Translations under genes and position numbers: made by a program
From: Pseudomonas putida
GTDB taxonomy: Bacteria; Pseudomonadota; Gammaproteobacteria; Pseudomonadales; Pseudomonadaceae
Length of the DNA stretch: 64,000 bases
Direction of reading: 5' to 3'
Assembly (NCBI RefSeq): GCF_001636055.1
Contig: NZ_CP011789.1
Coordinates: 3,100,001 to 3,164,000 of the forward strand
In this document: piece after piece, positions 8,978 through 17,538 of the stretch
How positions within the stretch are numbered: position 1 is the stretch's first letter
Layout of the letters: the number at the start of each line of letters is the position of its first letter
Notes under the pieces: model-generated
What the model saw: the letters and a program-made list of their open reading frames with translations, nothing else
Database searches by the model: none
What the model was told of the DNA's origin: nothing

Positions 8978-9795
8978 CTAGCGAACGCAACACCGATATC
9001 GAGATCCGGCTGCTGATCGAGGCGATCTACCTCAAGTACAGCTACGACTTCCGTGACTACTCAGGCGCGTCGATCAAGCGCCGGATCCTCCATGCCCTGC
9101 GACAGTTCGACTGCCGTACCGTGACTGCGCTGCAGGAGCGGGTACTGCACGACCCGGGCATGTTCATGCAGTTGCTGCAATACCTGACGATCCCGGTCAG
9201 CGAGATGTTCCGCGACCCCGACCACTTCCTCGCCTTGCGCGAGGAGGTGGTGCCGCTGCTGCGCACCTGGCCCTCACTGAAGATCTGGATCGCCGGTTGC
9301 AGCACTGGAGAGGAGGTGTACTCTATGGCCATCCTGCTGCGCGAGGAAGGGTTGCTGGAGCGCACCATCATCTACGCCACCGACATCAACCCCAGCTCGC
9401 TGGAGAAGGCCAAGCAGGGCATCTACTCGATGCAAAGCCTGCGCGAGTACGAGGAGAACTACCGCAAGGCCGGAGGGCGGCGCGACTTCTCCGAGTACTA
9501 CACTGCTGCTTACGGCAACGCCATCATGGACAGCAGCCTGCGTGACAACGTGACTTTCGCCGACCACAGCCTGGCCACCGACAGCGTGTTTTCCGAAACC
9601 CAGTTGGTGTCATGCCGCAATGTGCTGATCTACTTCAACAAAGACTTGCAGGACCGTGCCCTGGGGCTGTTCCACGAGTCGTTGTGCCATCGCGGCTTCC
9701 TGTTCCTGGGCAGTAAGGAATCGGTGGATTTTTCGGCCTATAGCGACCGCTTCGAGCCTTTGGTCAGGCCCGAGCGGATCTACCGCAAGACATGA
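8974..9795 (+). CDS. cheR: CheR-type protein-glutamate methyltransferase
   Basis: A 273-residue SAM-dependent methyltransferase. The N-terminal helical domain (about 1-85) is followed by the SAM pocket (IAGCSTGEEVYS), the ATDINPSSLEKA acidic loop and the CRNVLIYF motif of CheR. Known family members methylate glutamates of chemoreceptors. Here there is no receptor gene in the cassette, so the substrate may be the glutamate-rich coiled coil of the upstream kinase (inference). It starts with TTG at 8974, the TTGA overlapping the kinase stop, with GGAG a suitable distance upstream, so translational coupling is likely. Its stop overlaps the following cheB by ATGA. Confidence 0.9.
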   Translation: MTSERNTDIEIRLLIEAIYLKYSYDFRDYSGASIKRRILHALRQFDCRTVTALQERVLHDPGMFMQLLQYLTIPVSEMFRDPDHFLALREEVVPLLRTWPSLKIWIAGCSTGEEVYSMAILLREEGLLERTIIYATDINPSSLEKAKQGIYSMQSLREYEENYRKAGGRRDFSEYYTAAYGNAIMDSSLRDNVTFADHSLATDSVFSETQLVSCRNVLIYFNKDLQDRALGLFHESLCHRGFLFLGSKESVDFSAYSDRFEPLVRPERIYRKT

Positions 9796-10367
9796 ACGGC
9801 GTGCGCGCAGTGGTCATCGGCGCCTCGGCCGGTGGCGTCGCGGCCTTGTTCGAGGTGCTTGGCGGCTTGCCAGAGGGCTTCGCCCAGCCGGTGCTGTGTG
9901 TGCTGCACCTGCCGGATGACCGCCACAGCCAACTGGCCGAGGTGCTGCAGCGCCGGTTGCATCGCCCGGTGCGCGAGGCTCGTGACAAGGAACGGATCGA
10001 GGCCGGGCAGATCTATGTTGCAGCGCCCGGTTATCACCTGTCGGTGGAGCGCGACCTGAGCCTGTCGCTGAGCCAGGAGGCACCGGTACACTTTTCGCGC
10101 CCGGCGATCGACTTCCTTTTCGCCTCGGCTGCCGATGCCTATGGCGAAGGGCTGCTCGGCGTGCTGCTCACCGGTGCCAACGAAGATGGCGCCGAGGGCC
10201 TTGCCTACATCAAGAAGTGCGGAGGCCGGACCGTGGTCCAGGACCCCCGCGACGCACAGGTTGCGCTGATGCCGGAGGCCGCACTGGCCCTGCATCGCCC
10301 CGACCATATTCTTTCTCTGAGCGGTATCGGGCAGTTGCTCGCCACCCTGGAACCCAGCGCATGCTAA
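9792..10367 (+). CDS. cheB: CheB-type methylesterase domain without receiver
   Basis: A 191-residue protein that consists only of the CheB catalytic domain. The likely Ser-His-Asp triad is visible in GASAGG (residues 13-18), the histidine of LHLPDDRHS, and the Asp of LTGANEDGAEGL. It would remove methyl esters set by CheR or deamidate glutamine. Classical CheB carries an N-terminal receiver that gates activity by phosphorylation; this one has none, so its activity must be controlled another way, perhaps by the lone receivers or receiver-bearing kinases next to it. ATGA overlap with cheR and a seven-base overlap with the following kinase indicate coupled translation. Confidence 0.88.
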   Translation: MNGVRAVVIGASAGGVAALFEVLGGLPEGFAQPVLCVLHLPDDRHSQLAEVLQRRLHRPVREARDKERIEAGQIYVAAPGYHLSVERDLSLSLSQEAPVHFSRPAIDFLFASAADAYGEGLLGVLLTGANEDGAEGLAYIKKCGGRTVVQDPRDAQVALMPEAALALHRPDHILSLSGIGQLLATLEPSAC

Positions 10368-11587
10368 GCCACATCATCGCCAAACTGCTGATCGTCGACG
10401 ATCTGCCGGAAAACCTGCTGGCCCTCGATGCCCTGATCCAGGGTGAGGACCGTGAGGTGCACCGCGCCCAGTCGGCCGAGCAGGCCTTGTCGCTGCTGCT
10501 CGAGCACGAGTTCGCCCTGGCCATCCTCGATGTGCAGATGCCGGGCATGAATGGTTTCGAGCTGGCCGAGCTGATGCGCGGCATGGAGAAGACCAAGAAC
10601 ATTCCGATCGTCTTCGTCAGCGCTGCTGGCCGCGAGATGAACTACGCCTTCAAGGGCTACGAGAGCGGCGCGGTGGACTTCCTGCACAAGCCGTTGGACA
10701 CCCAGGCGGTCAAGAGCAAGGTGTCGGTGTTCGTCGACCTTTATCGCCAGCGCCAGGTGCTCGGGCGTCAGTTGGAAGCGCTCGAGCGCAGCCGGCAGGA
10801 GCAGGAGCAACTGCTTGCCCAGCTGCAGGTGGCACGCAGCGAGCTGGAGCGTGCGGTGCGCATGCGCGATGACTTCATGTCGATCGTTTCCCACGAAGTG
10901 CGCACGCCGCTCAACGGCCTGATCCTGGAGACCCAGCTGCGCAAGATGCATTTGTCGCGGGGCAACCTCGCGGCGTTCAGCGAAACCCACCTGCATGCGA
11001 TGGTCGAGCGTGACGAACGGCAGATCAACAGCTTGATTCGGCTGATCGAGGACATGCTCGACGTGTCGCGCATCCGCACCGGCAAGCTGTCGATCCGCCC
11101 GCGGCTGTTCGACCTGTCGCAGTTGGTGCGCGGCCTGGTGGAGAACTTCTCGGCCCAGGCAACGGCGTTGGACACCCACATCGAGCTGCAACGCTGCGAC
11201 GCGCTGCAGGGGGAGTGGGACGAGTTCCGTATCGAGCAGGTGCTCGCCAACTTGCTGTCCAATGCCTTGCGCTATGGCGAGCGACGCCCAGTCCAGGTGC
11301 GGGTGTTCGAACAAACCGGCATGGCCTGTGTGCAGGTCCAGGATCACGGCATCGGCATCAGTGCCGCCAACCAGCAGCGGATCTTCCAGCAGTTCGAGCG
11401 GGTTGCGGCGCACCAGGCCAGTGGTGGATTGGGGCTTGGCTTGTATATTTCCGAGCAGATCGTGCAGGCCCACGGTGGACGAATCCAGGTCGAGAGCCAA
11501 GAGGGGCAGGGTGCGACGTTCAGCATCCTGCTGCCGCTGGCGACGGCCGATCAACAAAGTGACCAGGCGCAGGCAACCTCTGTGTGA
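10361..11587 (+). CDS. Response regulator / histidine kinase (REC-HisKA-HATPase)
   Basis: A soluble 408-residue kinase with an N-terminal receiver (IVDDLPEN, phosphoacceptor Asp57 in AILDVQMPG, Lys in LHKPLD), a coiled linker rich in Q/E/R (about 125-165), HisKA with His178 in SHEVRTPL, and an HATPase domain (NLLSNALRY, DHGIGIS, GGLGLGLYIS). It has no membrane segment, so it probably receives phosphate or a signal from the upstream hybrid kinase and passes it on. The start at 10361 overlaps cheB by seven bases and places the receiver strand immediately after the N-terminus. It is followed by a lone receiver 44 bases later. Confidence 0.9.
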   Translation: MLSHIIAKLLIVDDLPENLLALDALIQGEDREVHRAQSAEQALSLLLEHEFALAILDVQMPGMNGFELAELMRGMEKTKNIPIVFVSAAGREMNYAFKGYESGAVDFLHKPLDTQAVKSKVSVFVDLYRQRQVLGRQLEALERSRQEQEQLLAQLQVARSELERAVRMRDDFMSIVSHEVRTPLNGLILETQLRKMHLSRGNLAAFSETHLHAMVERDERQINSLIRLIEDMLDVSRIRTGKLSIRPRLFDLSQLVRGLVENFSAQATALDTHIELQRCDALQGEWDEFRIEQVLANLLSNALRYGERRPVQVRVFEQTGMACVQVQDHGIGISAANQQRIFQQFERVAAHQASGGLGLGLYISEQIVQAHGGRIQVESQEGQGATFSILLPLATADQQSDQAQATSV

Positions 11588-11631
11588 CCTGGTGGTCAGA
11601 TGGCCAACTATTTGAAATTCAAGGCGTTGTC

Positions 11632-12009
11632 ATGAGCGAAGATGCACAAGATGTGGTGCTGGTGGTCGAGGACGAACCGGTCATCCGGATGATCCTGCGC
11701 GACTACCTGGCGGGCGAGGGCTATCACGTGCTGGTGGCCGAGAATGGTGAGCAGGCGTTCGCGATTCTGGCGAGCAAGCCGCACCTGGACCTGATGGTCA
11801 CGGACTTTCGCCTGCCAGGCGGGATTTCCGGGGTTGATATCGCCGAGCCTGCGGTCAAGCTGCGCCCGGACCTCAAGGTGATCTTCATCAGCGGCTATCC
11901 CGCGGAGATCCTCGAGTCTGGCAGCCCGATCGCGCGCAAGGCGCCGATCCTGGCCAAACCGTTCGACCTCGACACCCTGCATGAACAGATCCAGGCATTG
12001 CTCAGATAA
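11632..12009 (+). CDS. Single-domain response regulator closing the kinase cassette
   Basis: A 125-residue CheY-like receiver with EDE at residues 13-15, phosphoacceptor Asp58 in VTDFRLPGG, Ser in ISGYP and Lys in LAKPFD. No DNA-binding or enzymatic output domain. The start at 11632 (MSEDAQDV) is preferred, with AAGGCG upstream; a longer in-frame version would begin inside the previous gene's stop. It lies in the same direction as the kinase-CheR-CheB-kinase genes and is probably their terminal phosphoacceptor or connector. It converges with a LysE gene only six bases away. Confidence 0.87.
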   Translation: MSEDAQDVVLVVEDEPVIRMILRDYLAGEGYHVLVAENGEQAFAILASKPHLDLMVTDFRLPGGISGVDIAEPAVKLRPDLKVIFISGYPAEILESGSPIARKAPILAKPFDLDTLHEQIQALLR

Positions 12010-12015
12010 CGCGCC

Positions 12016-12648
12016 TTACACCGCCTTGGTGCTGAGCAACCGCACACCCAGCCCGATGAACAGCGCACCGGTGGCGCGTTTGAACCAGGCTGCCAGGCGC
12101 GAGGCCTTCAGGCGCTGGCCGAAGCGGTAGGCGGTGAAGCAGTAGAACGAATGCACCAGCCCGACGATGGCCGCGATACTGATGAACATTGCTGCGAACT
12201 GGCCGAAGATTGGCCGGCCAGGTTCAAGGAATTGTGGCAGGAAGGCGCAGAAGAACACCAAGGTCTTGGGGTTGCTTGCCGACACCAGGAAGGCTTCGAC
12301 ACCGATCCGCCATTTCGCGCGCGGCGCTACCGGGGGGATCTCGCCTGCGGGCAGCTTGGGCTTGTCCCGTGACAGCAACTGACGCAGGCCCAGATAGATC
12401 AGATACCCCGCACCCACCAGCTTCAACGCCAGAAATGCCGCCGGCAGCGAGATCAACAACGCACCGACGCCCATCGCCACACCGCTGATCAGCAGCAACT
12501 GCGCACTGAGGTTGCCCAGCAGCGTCATGCCCATGCCGGACGGGCCGTAACGCAGGGCGTTGCGTACGGTCAGCAGGACGTTGGGGCCCGGGGTGAGCGA
12601 GGTGATCAGGTAGGCCAGGGAAAACGTCAGCCAGAGATGCAGTGCCAT
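12016..12648 (-). CDS. LysE/RhtB-family amino-acid exporter
   Basis: A 210-residue inner-membrane protein with about six hydrophobic segments and the family's N-terminal signature around LITSLTPGPNVLL followed by a G/A-rich membrane region. Family members export lysine, homoserine, threonine or related amino acids. The start at 12648 (MALHLWLTFSLAYL) matches the family N-terminus; an in-frame upstream ATG adds a non-conserved leader. It follows the NifS-like gene on the same strand after about 105 bases. Specific substrate cannot be inferred. Confidence 0.9.
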   Translation of the reverse strand: MALHLWLTFSLAYLITSLTPGPNVLLTVRNALRYGPSGMGMTLLGNLSAQLLLISGVAMGVGALLISLPAAFLALKLVGAGYLIYLGLRQLLSRDKPKLPAGEIPPVAPRAKWRIGVEAFLVSASNPKTLVFFCAFLPQFLEPGRPIFGQFAAMFISIAAIVGLVHSFYCFTAYRFGQRLKASRLAAWFKRATGALFIGLGVRLLSTKAV

Positions 12649-12753
12649 GGAACGCGGTCCTTCGCAGGGGAAAGCGCCAAGATGCCAGTAATCGGCGCCG
12701 GATGCCATGGCAGTGGGTTTTTCTTCACTGTCCGTACCTGACAGAAGGCGTCG

Positions 12754-13908
12754 CTACCAGAGCGCCACGGCGCCTGCTGCAATGACCCGCCCGAACACCT
12801 CGAGCGCTTTGTCCACATCAGCCTCGGTGCTGTAGCGCCCCAGGCTGATGCGTACGCTGCTGCGTGCCTGCTGCTCGCTCAGCCCCAGGGCCAGCAGCAC
12901 GTGGGATGCAGCGTTACTGGCCGAGTTGCACGCCGAGGTCGTGGAAATGGCCAGTTCGCTCGCCAATGCCGCACTGCTGAAGCCCTTGGCCTCGATGCAC
13001 AGGTTCAAGGTGTGCGGGATACGTTGTTCGGCACAACCGTTGAGGCTCACACCCGGCAAGGCCAGCAGGCCGTCACGTAGGCGTTGCGACAGTGCCTTGA
13101 TCCGCTCGTGCTCGCTTGCGGCCAGGGCGCCGGCCAACGCGAAGGCACTTCCCATGCCGACGATCTGATGCCCCGGCAGCGTTCCGGAGCGTAGCCCGCC
13201 TTCATGGCCGCCACCATGCATCTGCGCCTGCAGGCAGGGGCGCGCGCGGCTGCCGACGTACAGTGCGCCAATGCCCTTGGGGCCATAAGCCTTGTGGGCG
13301 GAAAACGACATCAGGTCGACGGCTTGGCGCGCCAGATCGATGCTGACCTTGCCCACGGCCTGGGCGGCATCCACATGCAGCAGTGCGCCATGTGCGCGTA
13401 CGCATTCGCCGATCCGGCCGAAGTCGGTGGTGGTGCCCAGCTCGTTGTTGACCGCCATCAGCGATACCAGGCGGGTGTCGCTACGCAGGGCGGCCTGGAC
13501 GGCTTCGGGCTGTATCAGCCCCTGTGCATCCGGCGCCAGCCTTGTGACCGCCCAGCCCTGGCGCTCCAGTTCGGCGGCCGTGTCGAGCACGGCCTTGTGT
13601 TCCAACTGGCTGGTGATCAAGTGACCGGGCTGGCCGGCGCCCTGGGCGATGCCCTTGAGGGCGAGGTTGTTCGACTCGGTGGCACCGGACGTCCATACCA
13701 GCGATTCGGGCGCCGCGCCGACCTGTTCGGCGACCTGGCGACGGGCCTGTTCCACCAACTCGCGGGCGGCCTGGCCGAAGGCGTGACCGCTGGACGCAGG
13801 ATTGCCGAAATGCGCCTGGCGGCCCATGCAGGCCAGCATGCTTTCGATGACCCGGTCATCGACTGGGGTGGTGGCGGCGTAGTCGAGGTACAGCGGCGAG
13901 TTGTGCAT
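12754..13908 (-). CDS. NifS/IscS-like cysteine desulfurase (class V aminotransferase)
   Basis: A 384-residue PLP enzyme that would release sulfur (or selenium) from cysteine as an enzyme persulfide plus alanine. Visible motifs: YLDYAATTPVD at the N-terminus, TSGATESNN, the PLP lysine in SFSAHKAYGPKG, GGGHEGGLRSGT, and the catalytic-loop cysteine in TSACNSAS. It is isolated from iscR, iscU and suf genes, so it is a second, non-housekeeping desulfurase rather than the isc operon enzyme. The start at 13908 (MHNSPLYLDYA) fits the family. A LysE exporter follows. Acceptor protein unknown. Confidence 0.88.
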   Translation of the reverse strand: MHNSPLYLDYAATTPVDDRVIESMLACMGRQAHFGNPASSGHAFGQAARELVEQARRQVAEQVGAAPESLVWTSGATESNNLALKGIAQGAGQPGHLITSQLEHKAVLDTAAELERQGWAVTRLAPDAQGLIQPEAVQAALRSDTRLVSLMAVNNELGTTTDFGRIGECVRAHGALLHVDAAQAVGKVSIDLARQAVDLMSFSAHKAYGPKGIGALYVGSRARPCLQAQMHGGGHEGGLRSGTLPGHQIVGMGSAFALAGALAASEHERIKALSQRLRDGLLALPGVSLNGCAEQRIPHTLNLCIEAKGFSSAALASELAISTTSACNSASNAASHVLLALGLSEQQARSSVRISLGRYSTEADVDKALEVFGRVIAAGAVALW

Positions 13909-14029
13909 AGGTGGGACCGTGCGGGCAGAGGCTGAAGAATGATGTGAGCATGCTAGGGGAGCCGCGAGGGAAGGAGTTTTTCTTGTTTTCGCTTTTTTCA
14001 GTGTTTCATGGAAATATTTTTCATCGTAA

Positions 14030-14061
14030 GGCCAGCCAGAAGAAAAATATTCTGGCTGGCC
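14030..14061 (-). terminator. Terminator of the lipoprotein gene
   Basis: A 12-bp perfect stem (GGCCAGCCAGAA, arms 14030-14041 and 14050-14061) with an eight-base A/T loop lies seven bases past the stop codon of the minus-strand lipoprotein gene. On that strand the following sequence is AT-rich (TTACGATGAAAAATATTT) though without a perfect U run. The region beyond it to about 13930 is also AT-rich and probably holds the promoter of the desulfurase gene. Confidence 0.65.
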
Positions 14062-14067
14062 GTTGCG

Positions 14068-15111
14068 TCAAAGCCTCCAGCACCCTTCGAAGCGTTCACA
14101 AACGCCGTATTGCCGGTCAAGCTGCGCCATGGCCCGCAGGTGTTCGAGCTTCGCTTCAGCGGTGATCTGGCGGTAAACCCGCGCGTAGTAACGGCTCATG
14201 TCGCGCATGCGAACCTCGCGGCTATTGTAGCGGTTACCCAACTCCAGACCCGCCCAGATCTGCAACTGCTGGTCCTGCACGCTGTTGAGGTACTTGCGGT
14301 TATTGTCGCGGAATCTGGCCTGGGCGAGGGGCTTGACCTGGTCAAGGGCTTGCTCGAAATGCTGCAGATTGGCGCGGTACTGGTCCCAGTAGGCATCGGG
14401 CAGCGTGGCATTGCCCAAGGCCTTGCGACGTTCGGCGATCTGCTGATCGGCCGGAGGTTGCTGCAGGTTGCCGGCTTGCAGTATGTCGATCACTGCGCCG
14501 GACGAGGCCAGGCTGTCATTGATGAGGCTTTCGATCATCGCGCTGCGTTGCACGGAGGCAGGCAGCGGAGTGGGCGGTAGCGGGAACAGCGGCGAGGTGC
14601 CGCTACAGCTTGCCAAGGGCTCATCGTTCAGCGGGTAGGGGATGCGTACATCCTTGCCGTCGATGCGTTGCAGGCGGGTGAGTTGAAGCATGCAGTAACC
14701 GTCGCTGCGGTCGACGCTCACTTCGTACTCCGAACCGGCGGCGGGGGTGAAGGTGACCCCGATCGAGCAGGGCGCGCCACCGGTGCTCAAGGTGTTGACA
14801 AACAGGTAGAGTGGTTGGTCGGGCTCCAGGCGGATCTCCAGGTAGCCACGGGTGTCGGCGGCGGGCGGCACGCGCATGTCGGCGCGACGGCGAGTGTCTC
14901 TGGCCAGGAAGTTGTTGAGCAGGCCGGTGGTGCTGCCCTCGCATCGGGGACCCCGGTAGACATCCAGCGTCGAGTTGGAGGTGTTGGAGACGTAGCGCAG
15001 TTTTGCCGCGTCAGTGCGGCTGCTGTCCTGGTAGGTGCCGTTGAAGCTGCAGGCGCCGAGCAGTGCGCAAGCGGCAACCAGAGTGATGGAGCGTGCTGCG
15101 GTGGCGAGCAT
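14068..15111 (-). CDS. Putative lipoprotein of unknown function
   Basis: A 347-residue protein with a clear lipoprotein signal: basic/hydrophobic leader and lipobox LLGAC around residues 17-21, so it is probably membrane-anchored and periplasm-facing. After the lipobox come a beta-rich region with several cysteines (about 40-165), a proline-rich linker (PLFPLPPTPLP) and a helical, charged C-terminal half (about 190-347) that also ends with two cysteines (GVCERFEGC). I recognise no family. The start at 15111 is supported by AAGGA at good distance; the longer in-frame version has no lipoprotein signal at its N-terminus. A terminator follows it. Confidence 0.75.
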   Translation of the reverse strand: MLATAARSITLVAACALLGACSFNGTYQDSSRTDAAKLRYVSNTSNSTLDVYRGPRCEGSTTGLLNNFLARDTRRRADMRVPPAADTRGYLEIRLEPDQPLYLFVNTLSTGGAPCSIGVTFTPAAGSEYEVSVDRSDGYCMLQLTRLQRIDGKDVRIPYPLNDEPLASCSGTSPLFPLPPTPLPASVQRSAMIESLINDSLASSGAVIDILQAGNLQQPPADQQIAERRKALGNATLPDAYWDQYRANLQHFEQALDQVKPLAQARFRDNNRKYLNSVQDQQLQIWAGLELGNRYNSREVRMRDMSRYYARVYRQITAEAKLEHLRAMAQLDRQYGVCERFEGCWRL

Positions 15112-15204
15112 GATCGTCCTTGAGCGTTGGGTGAGGGCGGCGCAGATGCTAGAGGTGATGGCACCGTTCGTCCAGTGTGCCATCATCGAATGCACCGCCT
15201 TAGC

Positions 15205-16143
15205 TCAGTCGGCAGCGGCCTGCGCGGCAATCTCCCGCTCATCCTGCGCCACCACCTGCTGGCACAGTTCGATGATCTGCTCGCGCATCCAGCGGTTGGC
15301 CGGGTCCTGATCAGTGCTTTCATGCCAGTACAGGTGCGTTTCCAGTGGCGGGACTTCTACCGGCAGCGTCAGGTAGCGCAACTGATGGCGGCGTGCGAAA
15401 CGCTCAGGGACGGTCATCACCATGTCGGTCTGCTGCAGCACCTGCGAGGCCATCAGGTAGTGCTGGGAGCGCAGCGCGATCTTGCGCTGCACGCCCATCT
15501 TGCCCAGTGCCAGATCGACGTAGCCCAGGCCGTTGCGACGGCTGGAAATATGGATATGGGTCATGCCCAGGTAGCTGTCGAGGGTCAGCTTGGCCTCGCC
15601 CAAGGGGTGGCCTTGGCGCAGGGCACAGACATAGCGGTCCTGCATCAGCTTGACGTGGCGCACCTGTGGATCGGTGTTCAGCGGGGCATCGACGGCGAAG
15701 TCCAGGCGACCTGCGGCCAGCTCCTTGGTGGTCTCGCGCCGCTTGCACAGGAAGCTCTCGATCACCACGCCCGGCGCCAGGCGGCGCAAACGCTGGAACA
15801 GCAGCGGCAGGACCACCGCTTCGGTGAGGTCGGTCATGCTGATGCGGAAGGTCTTGCTGGCCTGCTGCGGATTGAAGATCCGGCTTTCCTGCACCGAGGT
15901 ACGCAGCAGGGCCAGGGCATTACGCACCGGGCCGATGATGTTCTGTGCCATCGGTGTCGGCACCATGCCTTGGGCGGTGCGCACGAACAGCGGGTCGTTG
16001 AAGGTTTCGCGCAGGCGTGACAGGGCATTGGATACGGCAGGCTGAGTGATGCCGACGATCTGCCCGGCACGGGTCAGGTTGGCTTCGGTGTAGATGGCGT
16101 CGAAGACGATGAACAGGTTGAGATCGACCTTGCTGAGGTTCAT
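15205..16143 (-). CDS. LysR-family transcriptional regulator (NodD-like subgroup)
   Basis: A 312-residue LysR protein. The N-terminal winged helix-turn-helix spans about residues 6-65 (DLNLFIVFDAIYTEANLTRAG, then ITQPAVSNALSRLRE), followed by the linker helix and a periplasmic-binding-like effector domain. The opening DLNLFxVFDAI is typical of the NodD/LinR-like subgroup, which often responds to aromatic or acidic effectors. It is divergent from the acyl-CoA dehydrogenase at 16286, its most likely target, with an inverted repeat between the two starts. Confidence 0.9.
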   Translation of the reverse strand: MNLSKVDLNLFIVFDAIYTEANLTRAGQIVGITQPAVSNALSRLRETFNDPLFVRTAQGMVPTPMAQNIIGPVRNALALLRTSVQESRIFNPQQASKTFRISMTDLTEAVVLPLLFQRLRRLAPGVVIESFLCKRRETTKELAAGRLDFAVDAPLNTDPQVRHVKLMQDRYVCALRQGHPLGEAKLTLDSYLGMTHIHISSRRNGLGYVDLALGKMGVQRKIALRSQHYLMASQVLQQTDMVMTVPERFARRHQLRYLTLPVEVPPLETHLYWHESTDQDPANRWMREQIIELCQQVVAQDEREIAAQAAAD

Positions 16144-16173
16144 AAGGGCGCCACGTGTTGTTGATGTTATTCG

Positions 16174-16188
16174 CCGATCATATATCGG
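16174..16188. promoter_or_regulatory. Candidate operator between LysR and acyl-CoA dehydrogenase genes
   Basis: An inverted repeat CCGAT-N5-ATCGG lies 31 bases upstream of the LysR start and 98 bases before the dehydrogenase start, in an AT-rich part of the divergent gap. Its position suits an autorepressing LysR site. Binding is inferred only from symmetry and position. Confidence 0.35.
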
Positions 16189-16285
16189 TTATGAATGTTA
16201 ATACACGCCGAAAATAGACTAGGTGGATTGACCTGCACTGCTCTAGGCTCTGCTGCATGTTCTTCATTCCGCAAAGGTAGCCCAG

Positions 16286-17515
16286 ATGGATTTCGCCTAT
16301 ACGCCCAAGGTCCAGGCTCTGCGCGAGCGCGTCACTGCGTTCATGGACGCCTATGTCTATCCCGCCGAAGCGGTGTTCGAGCGCCAGGTTGCCGAGGGTG
16401 ACCGCTGGCAGCCCACCGCGATCATGGAAGAGCTCAAGGCCAAGGCCCGGACTGAAGGGCTGTGGAACCTGTTTCTGCCTGAGTCCGAGTACGGCGCGGG
16501 GCTGACCAACCTGGAGTACGCACCGCTGGCCGAGATCATGGGGCGCTCGCTGCTGGGGCCAGAGCCGTTCAACTGCTCGGCGCCGGATACCGGCAACATG
16601 GAAGTGCTGGTGCGTTATGGCAGCGAGGCGCAGAAGCAGCAGTGGCTCGAACCGCTGCTGCGTGGCGAGATCCGCTCGGCCTTTGCCATGACCGAACCTG
16701 ATGTGGCTTCCTCCGATGCCACCAACATGGCTGCCACCGCCGTGCGTGATGGTGACGAGTGGGTAATCAACGGACGCAAGTGGTGGACCTCCGGCGCCTG
16801 CGACCCGCGTTGCAAGGTGATGATCTTCATGGGGCTGTCCAACCCCGATGGCCCGCGCCACCAGCAGCATTCGATGGTGCTGGTACCTACCGATGCGTCC
16901 GGGGTGAAGATCGTTCGCCCGCTGCCGGTGTTCGGTTACGACGATGCGCCCCATGGTCATGCCGAGGTGCTGTTCGATAACGTGCGCGTGCCTTACGAGA
17001 ACGTCATCCTGGGCGAAGGGCGTGGTTTCGAGATTGCCCAGGGGCGCCTGGGGCCGGGACGTATCCACCACTGCATGCGTTCGATCGGCATGGCCGAACG
17101 TGCCCTGGAACTGATGTGCAAGCGTGCGGTAAGCCGCACCGCGTTCGGTCGGCCGCTGGCGCGGCTGGGCGGCAACGTCGACAAGATCGCTGACTCGCGG
17201 ATGGAAATCGATATGGCGCGCCTGCTGACCCTCAAGGCGGCGTACATGATGGACACCGCCGGCAACAAGGTGGCGCGTAGCGAGATTGCCCAGATCAAGG
17301 TGGTGGCGCCGAACGTCGCGCTCAAGGTGATCGACCGCGCTATCCAGATTCATGGTGGTGCCGGTGTCAGCGGCGACTTCCCGCTGGCCTACATGTATGC
17401 CATGCAGCGCACCCTGCGCCTGGCCGACGGGCCCGACGAAGTGCATCGGGCGGCGATCGGCAAGTACGAGATCGGCAAGTATGTGCCCAAGGAGATGCTG
17501 CGCGGCGGGCACTAA
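16286..17515 (+). CDS. Acyl-CoA dehydrogenase family protein
   Basis: A 409-residue flavoenzyme that would oxidise an acyl-CoA to the 2-enoyl-CoA. Visible are the N-terminal helical domain, the FAD/substrate middle segment ([16 protein letters not shown], then WVINGRKWW), and the C-terminal helical domain ending with QIHGGAGVS and [13 protein letters not shown]. The C-terminal motif is that of the ACAD10/11-like subgroup rather than short-chain butyryl-CoA dehydrogenases, so a hydroxylated or branched acyl-CoA is possible. AAAGGTAG precedes the ATG. The divergent LysR gene is the probable regulator. No partner hydratase or thiolase is adjacent, so the pathway is not clear. Confidence 0.88.
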   Translation: MDFAYTPKVQALRERVTAFMDAYVYPAEAVFERQVAEGDRWQPTAIMEELKAKARTEGLWNLFLPESEYGAGLTNLEYAPLAEIMGRSLLGPEPFNCSAPDTGNMEVLVRYGSEAQKQQWLEPLLRGEIRSAFAMTEPDVASSDATNMAATAVRDGDEWVINGRKWWTSGACDPRCKVMIFMGLSNPDGPRHQQHSMVLVPTDASGVKIVRPLPVFGYDDAPHGHAEVLFDNVRVPYENVILGEGRGFEIAQGRLGPGRIHHCMRSIGMAERALELMCKRAVSRTAFGRPLARLGGNVDKIADSRMEIDMARLLTLKAAYMMDTAGNKVARSEIAQIKVVAPNVALKVIDRAIQIHGGAGVSGDFPLAYMYAMQRTLRLADGPDEVHRAAIGKYEIGKYVPKEMLRGGH

Positions 17516-17538
17516 GCCCGCTGGGCAGGTGCTTGCGG

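Noticed and set aside
9792..10367. Frameshifted or truncated CheB that lost its receiver
   Set aside because: The start overlaps the cheR stop by ATGA, with no receiver remnant in cheR or the junction, so the receiver-less form appears to be the native design.
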